DNA of 64,000 nt from contig CAKQQG010000003.1 of NCBI GenBank assembly GCA_934270705.1, positions 3,527 to 67,526 on the forward strand, given 5' to 3'. Positions within the stretch are counted from its first letter, which is position 1. The number at the start of each line of letters is the position of its first letter. The notes beneath the pieces were generated by a model. That model worked only from the letters and a program-made list of their open reading frames with translations. It made no database searches and was not told the DNA's origin. Source of the stretch: an uncultured Oxalobacter sp. GTDB taxonomy: Bacteria; Pseudomonadota; Gammaproteobacteria; Burkholderiales; Burkholderiaceae_D. Of the stretch, positions 60,029 to 64,000 are shown piece after piece. A program made the translations under genes and the position numbers.

Positions 60029-60979
60029 ATGAAAAAATGGATTCTTTTTTTGCTGCTGGCCATCACTGCAACTGCACAGGCTGCCGCAGCCGGTAATTCG
60101 TTTCATTTTCTGGCCATGAGCCAACCACAACAGGAAAATAACGAAAAAGCGCTCGAAACTGCATTCGAAAAACTGGCACACACCCATCCAGCCTTTGTCG
60201 TCATCAATGGAATCAAATCCGAAAAAGAAGCCTGCAGCGACAAACTGTACTATGAACGCAAGGAGCTGGCCAATGCCGTCAATCTGCCAGTCGTTTTGTC
60301 CCTGTCGAACGCTGACTGGGTCAACTGCCGCAACCGGCATGGCGACTCGCTGGCGATCGAACGGCTGATCCGTCTGAAACAAATCTTCTTTGACAGTACC
60401 GATTCCCTGGGCGCGACACCCCTTGCATTGACGAGGCAATCACTGGGAAGCCGCTTCGCCAATTATCCTGAAAATGCATACTGGCTTAAAAATACTGTCC
60501 TGTTCGCCACATTGCATATGCCGTCCGAGAACAATCACTACCTCGCTGCTGCAGGAAGAAACAACGAATTCGAGGATCGTGTTGTCGCCAACCGCAACTG
60601 GCTTGACCGGCTTTTCCGCATTGCAAACCGGCATCGCTACAAAGGCATCGTCCTGTTTTCCGATGGCAATCCGTATGCAACCGTGCATAAAGCGCACAGC
60701 ACAACTGCAGCACGGGACGGTTTCCGGGAAATCCGGCAAAAGCTGGATACACTGATCGCACAGTATCCCGGTCGTGTACTGCTCGTGCACGGCCAGCATA
60801 CTTCGCACCCTGGAGAAATTGTCTGGAGAAACCGTCTGGGTACGCTCGGACTGACGCCTGACTGGATACGTGTCGATGTCGCTCCGGGTTCGCCAACTCT
60901 CTTTAAGGCAACTGCCGCCTTCAGGAAGCCTGACCGGACAAAACGGGTCACTCGGCAGAAGGCGCATCAAATTCGCTGA
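60029..60979 (+). CDS. Secreted metallophosphoesterase-like protein lacking metal ligands
   Basis: 316 aa from ATG 60029, with signal peptide [21 protein letters not shown]. The overall plan resembles secreted calcineurin-like phosphoesterases of Burkholderiales: [13 protein letters not shown] sits where these have a GDxKS-like motif, and LSNADWVNC where they have a GDN-W-C-like motif. The usual metal-binding aspartates and asparagine are thus missing. [14 protein letters not shown] and VLLVHGQHT follow. It is probably a pseudoenzyme or a diverged relative, with moderate family confidence. It overlaps recQ tail-to-tail by 32 bp. Confidence 0.7.
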   Translation: MKKWILFLLLAITATAQAAAAGNSFHFLAMSQPQQENNEKALETAFEKLAHTHPAFVVINGIKSEKEACSDKLYYERKELANAVNLPVVLSLSNADWVNCRNRHGDSLAIERLIRLKQIFFDSTDSLGATPLALTRQSLGSRFANYPENAYWLKNTVLFATLHMPSENNHYLAAAGRNNEFEDRVVANRNWLDRLFRIANRHRYKGIVLFSDGNPYATVHKAHSTTAARDGFREIRQKLDTLIAQYPGRVLLVHGQHTSHPGEIVWRNRLGTLGLTPDWIRVDVAPGSPTLFKATAAFRKPDRTKRVTRQKAHQIR

Positions 60980-62792
60980 CCAGTTTCAGTATATCGCTCC
61001 CCCACATGGCAAGCCGCTTGCTACCCATGCCGGAAATACGCAACAGATCATCCGGCGTTTTCGGTTTGAGCACTGCGATCTCACGTAATGTCACGTCCTG
61101 CAAAATGACATAAGCCGGCATATTTTGCCTGCGTGCCACTTCCATACGCCACCACTTTAGCCGATCCATGAGCTTTTGTTCCTGAGGGCGTAACACGGAC
61201 TGACCGGAAGCCATCGACAAAGGCTTGTGTTTTCTTTCGGGCCGTACATACGGACGCAAAAACACTTTCGTTTCACCTTTCAGTACAGGGCGGGCTTTTT
61301 CTGTCAGTTTGAGGGCATTGTATTCATCATGATCGACAAATACATATTCTGCTGCAACTGCTTGCCGCAAAACAGAACGCCATTCCGCCGTACTCTTTCC
61401 GCTGCCGATACCGAAGGTTGAGAGCTGATGGTGATGCCACTGCAACACTCGTTCCGAATGAATGCCCCGCAATACATCAATCACATGCAACGCACCGAAA
61501 CGCTGTCCAACACGATAAATCGTCGAAAGCAGTTTCTGCATGTCTTCCGTACCGTCCATTGCGACCGGCGGCGACAGACAGACATCGCAATTACCGCATG
61601 GTTCAGACGACTCGCCGAAATATTCGAGCAACCGGACACGCCTGCATGACAGCGATTCGCAGAAACCGAGCAGTGCCTCGAGCTTTCCTCTCTGAATCTG
61701 GCGATGCGCCATATCGGCATCCGACTCATCGATCATACGCCGCTGCAACACAACATCCTGAAGACCGTACGCCATCCATGCCGTCGCCGGTTGACCATCC
61801 CGTCCTGCACGACCGGTTTCCTGATAGTAACCTTCCATGCTCCGCGGCATATCCAGATGCGCGACGAACCGGACATCAGGCTTGTCGATTCCCATTCCGA
61901 AAGCGATGGTCGCCACCATGACGATACCGTCCTCTCTCAAAAACCTGGCCTGATTTTCGGCGCGAACGGCATGATCCAGACCGGCATGATACGGCAATGC
62001 CGATATATGCTGTTCCGTCAGAAAAGCGACCGTTTCTTCCACCTTGCGGCGAGAGAGACAATAGACGATACCGGCCTGTCCTGAATGCCTTGTCCTGATG
62101 AAATCCAGCAACTGCCGACGTGCGTTTTCTTTTTCGACGATGATGTAGCGGATATTCGGTCGGTCAAACGATGAAATGAATTGCCGCGCGTCATCCAGCT
62201 TCAGGCGACTGACGATTTCCTCTCGTGTCTGCCGGTCCGCCGTTGCCGTCAGCGCCACGCGCGGCACATCGGGAAAACATTCATGCAATATCGACAACTG
62301 GATATATTCCGGCCTGAAGTCATGCCCCCATTGCGACACGCAATGAGCTTCATCGATGGCGAAAAGGGAAATTTCCGCTTTTTTCAGCCAGTTCAGACAC
62401 CGTGGCGTCACCAGTCTTTCCGGTGCGATATACAGCAGATCCAGCGCATTTTCCAGCACAGCCTTTTCCACCCGCAGCACTTCTTCATAAGACTGTGTCG
62501 AATTCAGATAAGCTGCCCTGACGCCTGCCGTTTCCAATGCATCGACCTGATCCTGCATCAGGGCGATCAATGGGGAAACAACCACTCCCACGCCATGACG
62601 GATCATCGCCGGTATCTGGTAACACAACGACTTTCCGCCACCTGTTGGCATAAGCACCAATGCATCACGACCCGATGCGATATGCGTAATGATATCCTGC
62701 TGCTGTCCACGAAATGCCTGATAACCGAAAACCGTCCGCAATATTTCCAGCGCACGGGAACCGATCTCCGGTACCGTCTGACTGTCACGCAT
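60948..62792 (-). CDS. recQ: ATP-dependent DNA helicase RecQ
   Basis: 614 aa. Helicase motif I is [16 protein letters not shown], motif [20 protein letters not shown], motif [16 protein letters not shown] zinc site is formed by CESLSCRR and CGNCDVC, followed by a winged helix (RQC) and a C-terminal HRDC domain ([19 protein letters not shown]). It acts in recombination and replication fork repair. Length agrees with E. coli (609 aa). Confidence 0.97.
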   Translation of the reverse strand: MRDSQTVPEIGSRALEILRTVFGYQAFRGQQQDIITHIASGRDALVLMPTGGGKSLCYQIPAMIRHGVGVVVSPLIALMQDQVDALETAGVRAAYLNSTQSYEEVLRVEKAVLENALDLLYIAPERLVTPRCLNWLKKAEISLFAIDEAHCVSQWGHDFRPEYIQLSILHECFPDVPRVALTATADRQTREEIVSRLKLDDARQFISSFDRPNIRYIIVEKENARRQLLDFIRTRHSGQAGIVYCLSRRKVEETVAFLTEQHISALPYHAGLDHAVRAENQARFLREDGIVMVATIAFGMGIDKPDVRFVAHLDMPRSMEGYYQETGRAGRDGQPATAWMAYGLQDVVLQRRMIDESDADMAHRQIQRGKLEALLGFCESLSCRRVRLLEYFGESSEPCGNCDVCLSPPVAMDGTEDMQKLLSTIYRVGQRFGALHVIDVLRGIHSERVLQWHHHQLSTFGIGSGKSTAEWRSVLRQAVAAEYVFVDHDEYNALKLTEKARPVLKGETKVFLRPYVRPERKHKPLSMASGQSVLRPQEQKLMDRLKWWRMEVARRQNMPAYVILQDVTLREIAVLKPKTPDDLLRISGMGSKRLAMWGSDILKLVSEFDAPSAE

Positions 62793-62824
62793 ATCCGATT
62801 ATATACCCGACTTCGCCTGTTGAC

Positions 62825-63655
62825 CTACTCAACCCAGGCAATCCAGCCATAATGAGCGCTTACCAGAACAAAAATACCGAAAGCGATGCGATACCATGCA
62901 AAAGGGATGAAACTGTGTGAACTGATATAACGCAACAACCAGCGCACACAAAAAAAGGCGGATACAAAAGCCGAAATGGTTCCGACCGTAAACAACGGCA
63001 CATCCGAGACGCTTAAATGCGCATACTCCTTGAAAACGGAATACACAGCCGCCCCGAACAACGTCGGCATCGCCAGAAAAAAGGAAAATTCTGTCGCTGC
63101 CTTGCGCGACAGCCCGAAAAGCATCCCGCCGATAATTGTCGCGCCGGAACGACTGGTTCCCGGAATCAATGCAAATGCCTGCGCACATCCAACCTTGAAT
63201 GCGTCAACGATTGTCATATCATCGACCGATTCCACGCGCGACACCGGATTTTTCATATTCCGTTTTTCCACGAAAATAATCAGCAAGCCACCTGCAATGA
63301 AAGCAGCGGCAACCGGAGCCGGATAAAACAGAAAATCCTGAATGGCACGGCTGAACAATACCCCCAATATGGCTGCCGGGAAAAAGGCGACGATCAGATT
63401 GAGCACAAACTTGCGGTCACGCGAGTTGGTGAACATTCCCTTGACAACACGCACTATCTTAAGGCGATAGACCCATACGACGGACAACATGGCCCCCGAC
63501 TGGATGGCGATCGAGAAAACCTTGACATTGTTTCCCGTAAAATCCAGCAGACTACCTGCAAGGATGAGATGTCCTGTCGATGAAATGGGAAGAAATTCCG
63601 TACAGCCTTCGACGATACCCATAATGAAGGCTTTCAAAACCAAAACAAAATTCAT
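62825..63655 (-). CDS. uppP: Undecaprenyl-diphosphatase
   Basis: 276 aa multispanning membrane protein. It recycles undecaprenyl diphosphate for cell wall synthesis and can give bacitracin tolerance. The conserved motifs are VEGCTEFLPISSTGHLIL (near the N-terminus) and PGTSRSGATIIGGM. Several hydrophobic helices follow. It lies just upstream of recQ on the same strand and may share its transcript. Confidence 0.97.
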   Translation of the reverse strand: MNFVLVLKAFIMGIVEGCTEFLPISSTGHLILAGSLLDFTGNNVKVFSIAIQSGAMLSVVWVYRLKIVRVVKGMFTNSRDRKFVLNLIVAFFPAAILGVLFSRAIQDFLFYPAPVAAAFIAGGLLIIFVEKRNMKNPVSRVESVDDMTIVDAFKVGCAQAFALIPGTSRSGATIIGGMLFGLSRKAATEFSFFLAMPTLFGAAVYSVFKEYAHLSVSDVPLFTVGTISAFVSAFFCVRWLLRYISSHSFIPFAWYRIAFGIFVLVSAHYGWIAWVE

Positions 63656-64000
63656 GAAAGAGCCAGTCAGTAATCAAGTCCGATAAAACGGCTATCCATT
63701 TTACCTGTCATAAAAAACGCTCATCATACTCAAAAAACAATTATTTGTCGCGGACCGTCATGCCGATCCTCCATATGACGAACCACGCAATCAAACCACC
63801 GGTCAATCTTGCCCGCAATCAATCCGATCAGCCGGACATTCCCGCCATTTCACAGACAGGATACAAAATATTGCGCTTTATTTTATTTGTAACAAGTTGT
63901 GGGATAACATGCATATTTGTCTGAAAAACACTAAATTCATAACATGATTTCAGATCATTTAATCGCTATACTTCCGCATATTCGCAAAACAGGGATACAT
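63656..64000. other. Upstream region of uppP to window edge
   Basis: About 345 bp. No clear gene is seen except a possible frame at the very end. It must hold the uppP promoter, which I could not place. The stretch from about 63860 is AT-rich. Confidence 0.5.
63944..64000 (+). CDS. Possible start of a rightward gene (partial)
   Basis: An open frame from ATG 63944 runs to the window end, beginning MISDHLIAILPHIRK. The helical opening is vaguely like small sigma factors, but 19 residues are too few, and no clear ribosome site precedes it. It may be chance. Confidence 0.22.
   Translation, partial: MISDHLIAILPHIRKTGIH

Overview
The window is a gene-dense piece of a betaproteobacterial chromosome, most like Oxalobacteraceae and probably Oxalobacter. 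This is inferred from gene order (gyrA-serC-pheA-hisC, ompA-ubiG-gph, ribF-ileS-lspA, a sigma/DUF3619/DUF3106 unit beside ilvIHC), from protein character, from intermediate base composition, and from a formate dehydrogenase locus that suits an oxalate/formate-metabolising anaerobe. I see no rRNA, tRNA, insertion sequence, prophage or CRISPR array; this is mostly core chromosome.

Layout. 1-5 kb (minus): gyrA-serC-pheA-(hisC), joining DNA gyrase to serine and aromatic amino acid synthesis. 5.4-7.5 kb (plus): ompA, ubiG, gph. 7.6-8.8 kb (minus): metK behind a structured leader. 9-16.3 kb (plus): an LpxL-type acyltransferase, dapF-ppk2, ahpC-ahpF, and a sirtuin-like gene with thiM. 16.3-19.2 kb (minus): a DUF4139 protein and metY. 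19.3-30.3 kb: a molybdenum/formate locus. modE-fdhD run leftward and modABC rightward from a shared control region with a perfect ModE-type operator. An aldehyde dehydrogenase follows, then a cysteine-containing formate dehydrogenase with a HydN-like ferredoxin, and a divergent GltD-like flavoprotein carrying iron-sulfur motifs. 30.3-32.7 kb (minus): an orphan peptide-binding protein and mobB. 32.8-40.1 kb (plus): ribF, ileS, lspA, coaBC, dut and a PDZ/M48-like lipoprotein. 40.2-43.1 kb: a LysE exporter, rplM-rpsI, argC. 43.2-49.2 kb: erpA, then the full ISC operon iscR-S-U-A-hscB-hscA-fdx-iscX with an IscR-type site at the promoter. 49.2-53.4 kb: smpB against ratA-rnfH, tesA against an ABC ATPase, and the sigma/DUF3619/DUF3106 operon. 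53.9-57.1 kb: ilvI-ilvH-ilvC. 57.3-63.7 kb: mutS, a degenerate phosphoesterase-like secreted protein, recQ and uppP.

How the parts fit. ModABC imports molybdate, ModE represses modABC when molybdate is plentiful, MobB helps mature the molybdopterin guanine dinucleotide cofactor, and FdhD sulfurates it for the formate dehydrogenase. Electrons from formate probably pass through the HydN-like ferredoxin and the GltD-like flavoprotein. The ISC operon supplies the many Fe-S clusters this needs.

Most notable observations: modC is split by a frameshift at a run of A that forms a textbook -1 slippery heptamer, with its TOBE domain intact in the next frame; two proteins look like pseudoenzymes that lost metal ligands (the M48-like lipoprotein and the phosphoesterase-like protein); there is a 39-bp palindrome upstream of ahpC; GyrA carries Gln at position 83; and a compact sigma factor/membrane protein operon may be an uncharacterised signalling module. 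I found no clearly new defence or mobile system. Starts are often placed downstream of the longest open frame, as explained per entry.
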